64,000 nt of DNA from Bacteroidetes bacterium UBA4416. GTDB taxonomy: Bacteria > Bacteroidota > Bacteroidia > B-17B0 > Aurantibacillaceae. Positions 8,301 through 17,731 of this stretch are shown piece after piece. Both the position numbers and the translations under genes were made by a program. The notes under the pieces were generated by a model. The model had not been told where the DNA came from, did not search any database, and worked only from the letters and a program-made list of their open reading frames with translations. The first letter of the stretch is position 1. The number at the start of each line of letters is the position of its first letter. The stretch lies in contig DGQK01000015.1 in NCBI GenBank assembly GCA_002390745.1, positions 1 to 64,000 on the forward strand, written 5' to 3'.

Positions 8301-11225
8301 TTAGTGTATTTCTACTTCATCCACAAAAATATAAGCGTCTCCTCCTTTTCCGAGGTGCCATTCCGGAAGCTTTCCGAAATTCACCGCTTTCACTTTCACG
8401 TAGCGGGCATTTACCTTTACCGGGCTGTTGGCAGTGAAGGCACGCACCTGCACCGAATAGTCGTCTGCCGCGATGCCATTTTCCAGGCTTCCGAAAGGCT
8501 TGAAGTTTTTGCCGTCTTCCGAAACAAAGTACTCTACTTTTTTCGGGAAGATGATCCAGGCACGCGTATCCTGGAGATAGCCCGAGGTAATAGACTCGAC
8601 GGCCCTGGTAGTTCCAAGGTCGATGATGCACTCGAAGTCCTGGCCCTGGTAGCCGTGCCATTCGCCACTTCTCCAGTTGGTGGTTCCGCGTTGCCCGTCG
8701 ATGATGCCGCCGTCGCCCCCCGCCGAGTAGGCTTTATCGTATTTGCTGATGAGGCTTACCTTCCAGTTATTGGGTTTTTCGAAGAGGTGGCTAACGGTTA
8801 CCGAGCTGCTGTCGTTGCCCTCGTAAGCAATGGCTTTTATGGTGAGGGACGTATCGCAGCGGAAAGGCCCGGTGTAAAGCTTCGACTTTTTGTGCGGCGT
8901 TTCCCCGTTGAGCGTGTAGTATAGTTTGGTTTGAGCAGATACAGGCGCCATGCTTACCATGACGCTGTTGGTGAACATGGACGAAGGCCCCTGGATGACC
9001 GGCGAAACGACTAAATTAGAAGCGTTGATACGGGTATGAGGGCGGAAGAACAGGCTCTTTCCGAGTGTATTGCTGCTATCCGGTTTGTCCTGCATCACAA
9101 ATTCGAGCTTTCCGTTCGTCGTCATGTCCTCGTGGGAAATCACCAGGCGCTTCTGCTCTTTGCCATTGATGCTGAGCGAGCGGATGTACTGAAAGTGGTC
9201 GGACGGATTTTGTTTGCTGATGGTAAAGGCGTGCGCGCTGTCCGTATGGATCACCACCTTATCGAAGAGCGGAGAGCCGATGCTGTATTCCGGAATGCCG
9301 GGGCATACCTGGTAAAAGCCCATGGAGCTGAGGACATACCAGGCGCTCATCTGCCCGCAGTCTTCATTGCCGATCAGCCCATCCGGATCGTTCTTATAAA
9401 ATTCCGTCAGTATCCTGTAAGTTTTTTCCTGTGTCTTGTATGGTTTTCCAACGAAGTTGTAAAGATAAGCCATGTGATGGCTGGGCTCGTTGCCATGTGC
9501 GTATTGGCCGATCAGGCCGGTAATGTCAGACTGCTCGCGGCCCAGGGTTTTGGAGTTGGCGGAAAAGAGCTCGTCGAGTTTTTTGTCCATTCCCTTATCG
9601 CCGCCCATCAGTCGCATCAGGCCGTCCAGGTCGTGGGGCACAAAGAAAGTATATTGCCAGGAATTGGCTTCGGTGAAATGGTTGTTGACTTCCCTGGGTT
9701 CGAAAGGCGAAAGCCAGTTACCGTTTTTGCGTGGGCGTACAAAGCCAACGCTCTTATCGAAGATATTTTTATAGGCCTGTGCCCGCTTCGAGTACATCAG
9801 GTAATCTGCTTTTTTGTTCAGGAGCCTGGCTACTTCACCCACACACCAGTTGTCGTAGGCATACTCAAGTGTTTTGGAAACACTTTCCGATTCATCGCCT
9901 ACTTCCAGGTAATACTTGGTGTTGAATACCGGGATGCTATAGCCCTTGTAATCGGAAGCAGCTTTCATGGCCTCGTAAGCCAATACGGTATCGAAGCCGC
10001 CGATGTTCTTGGCAAACACGTCGGCCATCACCGACACGCTGTGAAAGCCGATCATGCAGTCTGTTTCATTAGCGGAGAGTTCCCACATCGGCAGGCGCTT
10101 GCTCTCATCGTATTGGTGCAGAAAGGTGTTGATGAAATCAACGGTCCGCTTTTTTTCGATGATGCTCATGAGCGGATGCAGGCCCCGGAAAGTATCCCAC
10201 AGGGAGAACACGGTATAAGGCGTGAAGCCATTGGCCTGGTGGATCTTCTGATCCCGCCCGCGGTAGCGCCCGTCGACGTCGCTGGCAACGGAAGGATGGA
10301 TCATGGTATGGTACAAGGCAGTATAAAAAAGGACAAGTTTGGTTTTATCGCCGGTGGTCACTTCTATTTTCGAGAGCTGCTTCTCCCAGGCTTTTTCGGC
10401 ATCGGCTTTGTAAAGATCGAAATCCCAGTGTGTCGCTTCGCTGTTCAGGTTCCTGGCAGCGCCGGCAGCATCGGTTTGCGAGATGCCTACCTTAATGATC
10501 AGGGGTTTGCCGTCGCTCAGATCGAATGTGAACTGAGCCCCTTCGGCCTGCTCCTCTTCCCCGCTTTTTTTGTTTTGTTTTTTAAAGACCTTGACACTCT
10601 TATCCTTCAGAGGCTTGCTGAACTTCATCATGAAATACACGTGCTGTTCCCTGGCCCAGGCTTCACTCACCCGGTAGCCGATCACGGTCACACTGTCCAC
10701 CACCTTCAGGTTAGAGCTCAACGTTTTATCGCGGTGCAGGAGATCGAGCATGATGTGCCCGGTTCCTGCTTTCGGGAAGGTATAGCGGTGAATGCCCACG
10801 CGGGTAGTGGCTGTGAGCTCGGCTTTGATGTTGTTTTGAAGTTGAACGGAATAATAGCCCGCAGAGGCACTTTCTTTGGTATGGGAGAATGGTGTCGCAT
10901 AGCTTTTTTTCGCCAGATCGCTTTCCGACAAAGTTGGCATGACCAGGATATCGCCGTAGTCGCTCACGCCCGTGCCGCTGAGATGCGTGTGAGAAAAGCC
11001 ATAGATCAGGGAATCCGGAAAATAGTAGCCGCTACAGCCTTCCCAGCTTCCATCAATACGCGTATCGGGGCTTAACTGTACCATGCCGAAAGGCAGCACG
11101 GCTCCCGGAAAGGTATGCCCGGTGCCGCCCGTGCCAATAAACGGATTGACGTACTTTGCAAATGTTGTTTGCGCAGAAATAACCGATGAACAAACTAGAT
11201 AACTGAACAGAAAAATAATTCTCAT
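8301..11225 (-). CDS. GH92 family alpha-mannosidase
   Basis: GH92 enzymes are calcium-dependent exo-alpha-mannosidases, commonly alpha-1,2, that trim N-glycans. The 974-residue protein has a signal peptide, the family N-terminal beta-sandwich starting 'YVNPFIGTGGTGHTFPGAV', and an (alpha/alpha)6 catalytic domain with 'YTVFSLWDTFRGLHPL' and the motif 'IGNEDCGQMSAWYV' near residue 620. Beyond the catalytic part, about residues 745-815 form a chitobiase-type beta-sandwich ('YYTLNGETPHKK') and residues ~820-974 an F5/8 type C (discoidin-like) module. The same two C-terminal modules occur on the GH20 enzyme of this operon. It lies 25 bases after the GH2 mannosidase gene. Exact linkage specificity within GH92 cannot be read from motifs alone. 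Confidence 0.93.
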   Translation of the reverse strand: MRIIFLFSYLVCSSVISAQTTFAKYVNPFIGTGGTGHTFPGAVLPFGMVQLSPDTRIDGSWEGCSGYYFPDSLIYGFSHTHLSGTGVSDYGDILVMPTLSESDLAKKSYATPFSHTKESASAGYYSVQLQNNIKAELTATTRVGIHRYTFPKAGTGHIMLDLLHRDKTLSSNLKVVDSVTVIGYRVSEAWAREQHVYFMMKFSKPLKDKSVKVFKKQNKKSGEEEQAEGAQFTFDLSDGKPLIIKVGISQTDAAGAARNLNSEATHWDFDLYKADAEKAWEKQLSKIEVTTGDKTKLVLFYTALYHTMIHPSVASDVDGRYRGRDQKIHQANGFTPYTVFSLWDTFRGLHPLMSIIEKKRTVDFINTFLHQYDESKRLPMWELSANETDCMIGFHSVSVMADVFAKNIGGFDTVLAYEAMKAASDYKGYSIPVFNTKYYLEVGDESESVSKTLEYAYDNWCVGEVARLLNKKADYLMYSKRAQAYKNIFDKSVGFVRPRKNGNWLSPFEPREVNNHFTEANSWQYTFFVPHDLDGLMRLMGGDKGMDKKLDELFSANSKTLGREQSDITGLIGQYAHGNEPSHHMAYLYNFVGKPYKTQEKTYRILTEFYKNDPDGLIGNEDCGQMSAWYVLSSMGFYQVCPGIPEYSIGSPLFDKVVIHTDSAHAFTISKQNPSDHFQYIRSLSINGKEQKRLVISHEDMTTNGKLEFVMQDKPDSSNTLGKSLFFRPHTRINASNLVVSPVIQGPSSMFTNSVMVSMAPVSAQTKLYYTLNGETPHKKSKLYTGPFRCDTSLTIKAIAYEGNDSSSVTVSHLFEKPNNWKVSLISKYDKAYSAGGDGGIIDGQRGTTNWRSGEWHGYQGQDFECIIDLGTTRAVESITSGYLQDTRAWIIFPKKVEYFVSEDGKNFKPFGSLENGIAADDYSVQVRAFTANSPVKVNARYVKVKAVNFGKLPEWHLGKGGDAYIFVDEVEIH

Positions 11226-11250
11226 AATATATCAGGTAAATGAATTGAAG

Positions 11251-13767
11251 TTAAGGATTAATGTCGTATAATGAAAGGTACTGAATTTGCCCTGATAATT
11301 TTGCTCCTGCAGGCACCTTTAGTTCAATAGGCTCGTTAGGCTCCAGGTCCATGTAATTATCAGGAAGGCTAAGCTCTTTTTCTTTCGTGAACAGGTAAAG
11401 GTCTTTGACAAACACATCGGATGTTATGTGAATGCTGCCGTTTTTTTGACGGATATGAATGTCAGGTCTGTATAACAGCAGTTCTTTAGGCTTTACAAAG
11501 AAATAATTTTTGTGCGCCCTGTTTTTTCCATTCATGATGAGCGTGCAGCTCAGGTAAATCCCGCTTTTGTCGAATGGCTTCAATTCTTCACCGGAAAAAT
11601 TTTCAAACGCTTCGCTGCTGTTTTCTTTTATGGAGATGTCTTTTATTTTCTTTAAAAGCGTTTCTCCCTTGGTGTTTTTGAGCCTGACCTCTAGCCTGGC
11701 ATGCATGGGCGCCGTAGAATCACTGATAACGTATACGCGGTATCGCCCACCCGTGCTATCAACACTCAGGCAAAGATTGGCGTACAGTTTTTTAGTAGCA
11801 TAATACAATGCTTTGGGCTGATGGTCGTAATCGATCGCGCTCCAGGAAGTAACAGGCCAGCAATCGTTCCATTGCCAGTATAAGGAGCCCATGCAGTATG
11901 GCTTATTGCGGCGGTGTGCTTCAATGGCGGTTTGCATGCCGTCGCGTTGCAGGAGCTGAGAGGTATACACATAGTTGAAGAAATCGCTTGGCACCTTGTA
12001 ATCACGCTCCATGTAGGTGTTGATCGTTTGATAGCCGATAGGGTGTTTTTGATGCGCTTTGATGTAAGCGGAATGGAAGTTCAGGCTATCGCCATAATGC
12101 TTTAGGGTGAAATAGCCCGGCATCCCCTGGAAGCCATATTCGCTCATAAAGCGCCCCACTTTTTTCTCATACATGCCAAAAGGCTCCATGCCCCACCATA
12201 CGCCCCAATAGTGCGAATCGCCGCGTAGCATGCTTTCTTTTCTTCCCCAGCCAAGCATGGGTGATGAAGACACATAGGCTGTTTTAGGATCATAAGTGTG
12301 TACTGCTTCGGGTAAAATGTTGTGAAACAGGGTTTGATAATCCTGCCAGATCCTGGCAGAATCTGTTTTTGAGTAGCTGTATTGCTTTTGCCATCCCCAG
12401 TTATGCCAGCCTTCATCGTTCTCGTTATTTCCGCACCATAAGGCCAGGCAGGGATGGTTGCGCAGTCGCTCAACCTGCTGCTCCGCTTCCCGTTTCACAT
12501 CTTGCAGAAAACGCTTATCGCCCGGATACATGGCGCAGGCAAACATGAAATCCTGCCACACCAGGATGCCGTTCCTGTCGCATAGCTCATAAAAATCTTC
12601 GGAGGGGTATAGGCCGCCGCCCCACACACGCAGCATATTTAGGTTGGCTTCTTTGGCTTTGTTTATTAAGTCCGCATAATACCCACCGTTTATCTGAGCA
12701 ACAAAATTGTCGGGCGGAATCAGATTGGCCCCTTTCATGAAGGTGGGCTTACCGTTTACCCTGAAGTAAAATGTTTCGCCGAAGGCATCGTTTTCTTTTA
12801 CCAGTTCAACCGTTCGCAGCGCAAAGTTGATTTCCCGAAGAGGAATAGAAGAATGATTTCCCGGCCACAGGTAAGCCACGTACATCGCTTGCCCACCCTG
12901 GCCGTTGCAATGCCACCGTTCGGGATTCCTGATGTTTACCAGGATGGTGTCGGTATTGATCCCTTCCTTTAAGTCAAACGTATCTCTTGCATACCCGAAG
13001 GAATGATCTTCCAAATGATCGGGAAGCTTGTGCAAACGGCAGTCCAGTACAACGGCCTGCTTAAGCGCTTTGTCGCATTCTATTTCCGAAATAATAAACA
13101 CTTCCGCCAGGGTATCGGTCAGTGTTTTTACTTCATGATGCATTGAAATAACACGCATTTCATTCCAGCAATTCAAATACACCGGTTTATACATGCCGCA
13201 TGTAACCAGCCTGGGCCCCCAATCCCAACCGTACTGGTACTGGGCTTTTCGTGTGAATACTTTTTCTTCGCCGGGTAAGGTATAAGGCAATTTCTTCGCT
13301 TCTTCCCTGCCATGTCGGAGAGCCGATTCAAACAGCACTCTGATTTCAAGCAAGGCCCCCTTTTTTATGAATTTTTTGACATCCACCTTGTATTTCAAAA
13401 ACATATTTGTGCTTTGCAATACTTCTTCCCCGTTTATAAATATTTTAGCATAGGTATCCAAACCTTCAAAAACCAATTCGGTATGCCTGTATGCTGCTAT
13501 TTGCTCGTCGCATATAAAGGTGTTTTTGTATTCCCAGTCTTTATCTTCTACCCATTGTACCAACTGCTCATTTGTTTGATAGTAAGGATCCGGGATCAGA
13601 TGATTCCGCATTAGATCCTGGTGCACGGTGCCGGGCACTTCCGCCTGGTAAAATAGCTCTGTCCCTGCTTGCCGGAATTGCCAGCCGGCGCCGGAAAGCG
13701 GAAATTGCTTTTGTCCGGAAGCAGCCACGACAATGACCAGGAACAAGGCTATCAAGTGTTTACACAT
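11251..13767 (-). CDS. GH2 family beta-mannosidase
   Basis: Beta-mannosidase releases the single beta-1,4-linked mannose of the N-glycan core, or mannose from mannans. The 838-residue protein has a signal peptide (about 1-18), GH2 N-terminal sugar-binding and immunoglobulin-like domains, and a TIM barrel. The acid/base glutamate lies in 'WCGNNENDEG' near residue 447 and the nucleophile in 'SEYGFQGMPG' near residue 540; 'GANLIPPDNF' and 'RVWGGGLYPSEDFYE' are typical of beta-mannosidases rather than beta-galactosidases. The start overlaps the cutC-like stop by 8 bases, indicating translational coupling. Together with GH92 and GH20 in one operon it supports N-glycan core breakdown. Confidence 0.93.
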   Translation of the reverse strand: MCKHLIALFLVIVVAASGQKQFPLSGAGWQFRQAGTELFYQAEVPGTVHQDLMRNHLIPDPYYQTNEQLVQWVEDKDWEYKNTFICDEQIAAYRHTELVFEGLDTYAKIFINGEEVLQSTNMFLKYKVDVKKFIKKGALLEIRVLFESALRHGREEAKKLPYTLPGEEKVFTRKAQYQYGWDWGPRLVTCGMYKPVYLNCWNEMRVISMHHEVKTLTDTLAEVFIISEIECDKALKQAVVLDCRLHKLPDHLEDHSFGYARDTFDLKEGINTDTILVNIRNPERWHCNGQGGQAMYVAYLWPGNHSSIPLREINFALRTVELVKENDAFGETFYFRVNGKPTFMKGANLIPPDNFVAQINGGYYADLINKAKEANLNMLRVWGGGLYPSEDFYELCDRNGILVWQDFMFACAMYPGDKRFLQDVKREAEQQVERLRNHPCLALWCGNNENDEGWHNWGWQKQYSYSKTDSARIWQDYQTLFHNILPEAVHTYDPKTAYVSSSPMLGWGRKESMLRGDSHYWGVWWGMEPFGMYEKKVGRFMSEYGFQGMPGYFTLKHYGDSLNFHSAYIKAHQKHPIGYQTINTYMERDYKVPSDFFNYVYTSQLLQRDGMQTAIEAHRRNKPYCMGSLYWQWNDCWPVTSWSAIDYDHQPKALYYATKKLYANLCLSVDSTGGRYRVYVISDSTAPMHARLEVRLKNTKGETLLKKIKDISIKENSSEAFENFSGEELKPFDKSGIYLSCTLIMNGKNRAHKNYFFVKPKELLLYRPDIHIRQKNGSIHITSDVFVKDLYLFTKEKELSLPDNYMDLEPNEPIELKVPAGAKLSGQIQYLSLYDINP

Positions 13768-14452
13768 GGAGGATATGTTCTTTTAGCAAACGCACTTCGT
13801 CGGGATCAACGGCATTTTTGTCAACCGTTAAAGCCGCCGAGTGAAATTCCAGGCACTGCGTTTCTTCAGCGATGAGGCTTACATTGTGGCTTCTGATCCC
13901 GCCTCCGGGCATGATGGTGATGTGTTCGCCAAATTGTTTCTGTAAACGCGTTAAAGCGTCAATACCTTCCAACGCAGTTGATTTTCCTCCCGAGCTCAGT
14001 ACTTTATGAAATCCCAATGCGATGATTTCGCGAAGCGCTTTTTCCGGGTCAGAACAAGCATCGATGGCCCTGTGAAACGTGCAGGTCAGGCCCTCACATA
14101 AGCCGAGAAGCTCTTTATTTGCGGGCACATCAATCCCGTGATCGCTTGTCAGGATACCGAACACAACACCATTGATCCTATGCTCTTTGCAAAACAGGAT
14201 ATCCCGTTTCATCGTTTGTAGATCTTCCCTGCTATATACGAAATCTCCTTCTCTGGGCCGGATGATCACGTGCAGGGGAATTTTCAAACGCTTCTTTACA
14301 CTCAAAATATCGTCCCATGAAGGCGTGAGGCCTCCGCTGCTGTAGTCGCTGCAAAATTCGATCCTGTCGGCGCCCGCCCTCTCTGCAATGAGGCAGGATT
14401 CCGCATCGAAGCAGGCTACTTCCAGGAGTTTATGGGAGAAGGCTTTTTGCAT
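13760..14452 (-). CDS. cutC: CutC family protein (TIM barrel)
   Basis: The protein has the whole CutC domain: 'LEVACFDAESCLIAERAGADRIEFCSD' in pieces at the N-terminus, 'VIIRPREGDFVYS', 'TFHRAIDACSDPEKAL' and 'LSSGGKSTALEG'. CutC was named from an Escherichia coli copper-tolerance phenotype, but its biochemical role is unsettled; the fold is a TIM barrel with conserved Arg, Glu and His that would suit an enzyme. I chose ATG 14452 (MQKAFSHKLLEV), which overlaps the asparaginase stop by 23 bases; an in-frame ATG at 14491 would overlap more. Its place between glycosylasparaginase and beta-mannosidase suggests a catabolic role with glycan-derived compounds rather than copper. Confidence 0.9.
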   Translation of the reverse strand: MQKAFSHKLLEVACFDAESCLIAERAGADRIEFCSDYSSGGLTPSWDDILSVKKRLKIPLHVIIRPREGDFVYSREDLQTMKRDILFCKEHRINGVVFGILTSDHGIDVPANKELLGLCEGLTCTFHRAIDACSDPEKALREIIALGFHKVLSSGGKSTALEGIDALTRLQKQFGEHITIMPGGGIRSHNVSLIAEETQCLEFHSAALTVDKNAVDPDEVRLLKEHILHV

Positions 14453-15434
14453 CAACCAATTGGTTAGGGATGTTGGAAGAATACACGGCATAGTTGAAGC
14501 CCTTTTGCAGGCAATACGCTCCGTGCTCTCCTTTTTTGTTAATGGCGATAAAGCCTACCTGGAGCTCAGCCAGGTCTTTATTCCTGAGCTTTGTGATGGC
14601 CGCGATCCTCTCTACGGCTTTTTTGCAGGCAGTCTCCGGCGAGTGGCCCTGGCGCATATACTCCACAACGGTATGTGTGCCCACCACCCGGCAGATGTCT
14701 TCTCCCTGGCCCGTGGCAGTGGCAGCGCCTACTTCGTTATCTACATAGAGGCCCGAACCTATGATTGGAGAATCGCCTACGCGCCCGTGCATTTTGAAGG
14801 CCATGCCGCTGGTAGAGCAGGCGCCTGATAAATTTCCGTTCATGTCCATCGCTATCATACCGATGGTGTCATGGTTTTCAATGTTTGCCTTTGGCTTGTA
14901 TTCACTGGTTTTCAGCCATTCCTTCCATTCCTCTTCGGAGGCCTTTACCAGCAGGTTCTGCCTGGTGAATCCCTGTGCCAGCGCAAAGTCGAGGGCGCCC
15001 TCTCCACACAGCATGGTGTGCGGGGTTTTTTCCATCACCGCCCGTGCTACAGAAACCGGATGCATGATGTGCTCGAGGCACACCACTGAACCGATGTTGA
15101 AAAATTCATCCATGATACAGGCATCGAGCGTGACCTTCCCGTCGCGGTCGGGCCTGCCGCCATAGCCCACGCTGCGTTCCGCAGGGTCGGCTTCTACGAG
15201 CTTCACGCCGGCCTCCACCGCATCCAGGGCGCGCCCCTTGTCTGACAGGACTTTCCAGGCTTCGGCATTGGCCTGTACACCGAATCTCCAGGTGGAGATT
15301 ACAATGGGTTTGATGGTAGCGGCTGTATGTTTGGCAAGCAGGTCGGCGGCTTTACTCCTGTTAACGGCCAGCAACGAAGTAAGCAGCGTGCCGGCCTTGA
15401 TGAATTGTCGTCTGTTTGATTTCTTCATGGTCAT
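14430..15434 (-). CDS. N(4)-(beta-N-acetylglucosaminyl)-L-asparaginase
   Basis: This Ntn-hydrolase cleaves the GlcNAc-asparagine bond left after N-glycoprotein degradation. The precursor splits itself in front of a threonine, seen here in 'NHDTIGMIAMD' near residue 189; the following 'SGACSTSGMAFKMHGRVGDSP' region (interrupted here) and 'GATATGQGED'-type motif complete the active site. The N-terminus 'MKKSNRRQFIKAG' is a twin-arginine-type signal, so export in folded form is expected. The start ATG 15434 overlaps the GH20 stop codon (TAATG), with a second in-frame ATG at 15428 (MKKSN) equally possible. About 334 residues is normal for the bacterial family. Confidence 0.93.
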   Translation of the reverse strand: MTMKKSNRRQFIKAGTLLTSLLAVNRSKAADLLAKHTAATIKPIVISTWRFGVQANAEAWKVLSDKGRALDAVEAGVKLVEADPAERSVGYGGRPDRDGKVTLDACIMDEFFNIGSVVCLEHIMHPVSVARAVMEKTPHTMLCGEGALDFALAQGFTRQNLLVKASEEEWKEWLKTSEYKPKANIENHDTIGMIAMDMNGNLSGACSTSGMAFKMHGRVGDSPIIGSGLYVDNEVGAATATGQGEDICRVVGTHTVVEYMRQGHSPETACKKAVERIAAITKLRNKDLAELQVGFIAINKKGEHGAYCLQKGFNYAVYSSNIPNQLVDAKSLLP

Positions 15435-17731
15435 TATCGGATGATGATCTCGTCGCAAAAAAGCCAGGCATTTTCCCCGGCCCCGGGCTTTCCGCCAGGG
15501 ATCTTTCCGCGATTCTTAGCAATAATTTTAATATACCTGACGCTTCGCGCATCAGTCCTGAGTTTCACAAAACGTTTTCCGTTTGTAAGATCGATGTCTG
15601 CTTTGCCAAGACTGTAATAACTGATGCCATCGCTTGAAGCAAGCACATCGACGCGCTCGGGAAAATAAATCCAGCTCAGCTCCTCATGGAGGAAGCCTGC
15701 TTCGACCTCACGCACTCTTTCTTCCCTTTCAAGTTTAATCACGGCTTCCATATCGTTTCCGTTCCAGCCAAGCCATTGCTCATTGATGCGGGGCGATGAG
15801 GCTGCTTCTCCATTCACCAGTGTAAAAGCGCCTCCTGTGCTATAGGATTTGTGGGGAGCTTCTTTGAAGCTGACAGAAGCATTGGTGGCTTTATTGATGT
15901 GATAGCTGCCGCTCATCACTCCTCCTTTCATTTCTCTGTTTTTGAATAAAGCGCTCTTCACGGTGAGGTCTTTGTTGATGGGAATGGGCTCCTTATAGAG
16001 AGCAGCATCCGGGCCTGGCTCTGTGCCGTCTGTCGTGTAGCGGATCTCTCCGAGCATGGCGTTGGCTTTCAACTCTAAGTTCACGCTTCCGGCTTTGTCT
16101 GAAGGGATAGTCTTTGCGGCTATTCTGTAAAGTGATTTGGCGTAGGTGTATCCCAGGAGGTCCAGCAATTGAAAATGGTTTTGAATGCGGACAAGAAAAT
16201 CCGTTTCGTCCCGCTGATCTTTCGGAGTCCACAGGACCTCCGCCAGCGCCGCCATACGGGGCATCACCATATGTTCCACATGCTTTTCACTGAGCACATA
16301 TTCCGTCCATAAGTTGCCCTGTGCACCCATCACGTATGCCTGTTCCTCAGGCCTCAGGACTTCCGGCACAGGCTCGAAAGCATACACTTTTTCAAGCGGG
16401 ATGTAGCCGCCAATGGCCAGAGGCTCACTGGCAGGCGATGCCTGGTAATAATCAAAATAGCAATGCGAAACGGGCGACATCACGACAGGGTGTTTTTCCT
16501 TTGCGGCGGCAATGCCGCCATCCTGTCCCTGCCAGCTCATCACAGCGGCATTGGGAGCCAGGCCTCCTTCCAGGATCTCGTCCCAGCCAATGATCCTGCG
16601 GCCTTTTGAGCTGACGTAGGTTTCAATGCGTTTGATAAAATAGCTCTGAAGCTCGTGCTCGTCTCTCAGCTTTTCACGCCTGATCACGTTCTGGCATACA
16701 GGGCAGGACTTCCAGCGGACCTTAGGTGATTCATCGCCACCGATGTGGATGTATGTTCCGGGAAACAGCGGAATCACTTCATCCAGCACATTCTCTAAAA
16801 AATGGAACACAGAATCTTTGGTGCAATAGACATCCTCAAACACGCCCCAGCCTCTTTCCACCTCCAGCTGTTTCCCGGTGCACGACAGCCAGGGATAAGA
16901 GGCAATGGCAGCCACCGCATGGCCCGGCATCTCAATTTCGGGAACAACGGTAATATGTCTTTTTGCGGCGTAGGCTACTACGTCTTTGACCTCTTCCTGT
17001 GTGTAATATCCCCCGTAAGGAATGCTGTCGTACTCCTGGTTGCTGTAGCGCCCAACCATTGTTCCTTTTCTCATGGAGCCGGTGCGGGTGAGCTCCGGGT
17101 AGCGTTTGATTTCTATTCTCCAGCCCTGGTCATCGGTAAGGTGCCAGTGAAAGGTGTTCATTTTGTATAAGGCAATCAGGTCGATGTAACGCTTGACAAA
17201 GCTCACCGGAAAAAAATGGCGCGACACATCGAGGTGCATGCCCCGCCACTGAAAGCGCGGCGCATCATTGACCTGAACACAGGGAACAAGCAACGGCTTA
17301 TGGGGGTCTGCGGGCAGAAGCTGTACAAGACTTTGCAGGGCGTAAAAATTCCCGGCGCCATTGGCTTTTGCAAGGATCCGTATTTTTGTGTGCTCTACAT
17401 CGAGCTCATAGCTTTCATTTCCTGCCGTCTCTGGCCCGGGCTCTTCAAAGCGAATGTAATTACTTTTAGGTGCTGAGGCTACGACCTGTAATTTTAGATG
17501 ATAATAACGGTTCAGGTAATCGTTGAACCAGGCAATGTCTTCCTGCAACGACGGCGTATCGGACGCGACGATCGTTGTGTTTGCCGATAGGAGGAAACTA
17601 CCTTTCTCCTGGACGATCATCTGTGGCTTTGGAATAAGCGTAGGTATACCGGGAATTGCCGCCTGTGAGAAGCAGGCGCCACACAAGGCCAGCAGGCCGG
17701 AAAGCAGCAGGCTATTCCTCTTCTTCATCAT
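15434..17731 (-). CDS. GH20 family beta-N-acetylhexosaminidase
   Basis: GH20 enzymes remove terminal beta-linked GlcNAc or GalNAc by substrate-assisted catalysis. The 765-residue protein has a signal peptide ending near residue 24 (CFSQA), the GH20b alpha/beta domain ('LIPKPQMIVQEKGSF'), and a TIM barrel with 'HWRGMHLD'-like 'FQWRGMHLDVSRHF', 'HWHLTDDQGWRIEIK' and the catalytic Asp-Glu pair in 'HIGGDESPK' near residue 330. A chitobiase-type module ('RYTTDGTEPGPDA') and a discoidin-like module complete the C-terminus, as on the GH92 enzyme. The start lies 20 bases inside the preceding acidic-protein gene and the stop overlaps the asparaginase start, so it sits in the centre of a coupled operon. 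Confidence 0.94.
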   Translation of the reverse strand: MMKKRNSLLLSGLLALCGACFSQAAIPGIPTLIPKPQMIVQEKGSFLLSANTTIVASDTPSLQEDIAWFNDYLNRYYHLKLQVVASAPKSNYIRFEEPGPETAGNESYELDVEHTKIRILAKANGAGNFYALQSLVQLLPADPHKPLLVPCVQVNDAPRFQWRGMHLDVSRHFFPVSFVKRYIDLIALYKMNTFHWHLTDDQGWRIEIKRYPELTRTGSMRKGTMVGRYSNQEYDSIPYGGYYTQEEVKDVVAYAAKRHITVVPEIEMPGHAVAAIASYPWLSCTGKQLEVERGWGVFEDVYCTKDSVFHFLENVLDEVIPLFPGTYIHIGGDESPKVRWKSCPVCQNVIRREKLRDEHELQSYFIKRIETYVSSKGRRIIGWDEILEGGLAPNAAVMSWQGQDGGIAAAKEKHPVVMSPVSHCYFDYYQASPASEPLAIGGYIPLEKVYAFEPVPEVLRPEEQAYVMGAQGNLWTEYVLSEKHVEHMVMPRMAALAEVLWTPKDQRDETDFLVRIQNHFQLLDLLGYTYAKSLYRIAAKTIPSDKAGSVNLELKANAMLGEIRYTTDGTEPGPDAALYKEPIPINKDLTVKSALFKNREMKGGVMSGSYHINKATNASVSFKEAPHKSYSTGGAFTLVNGEAASSPRINEQWLGWNGNDMEAVIKLEREERVREVEAGFLHEELSWIYFPERVDVLASSDGISYYSLGKADIDLTNGKRFVKLRTDARSVRYIKIIAKNRGKIPGGKPGAGENAWLFCDEIIIR

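Noticed and set aside
9036..11075. A 679-codon open frame on the plus strand opposite the GH92 gene
   Set aside because: It is exactly antisense to a well-supported GH92 coding region, matches no known family by eye and is explained by the codon bias of the real gene.
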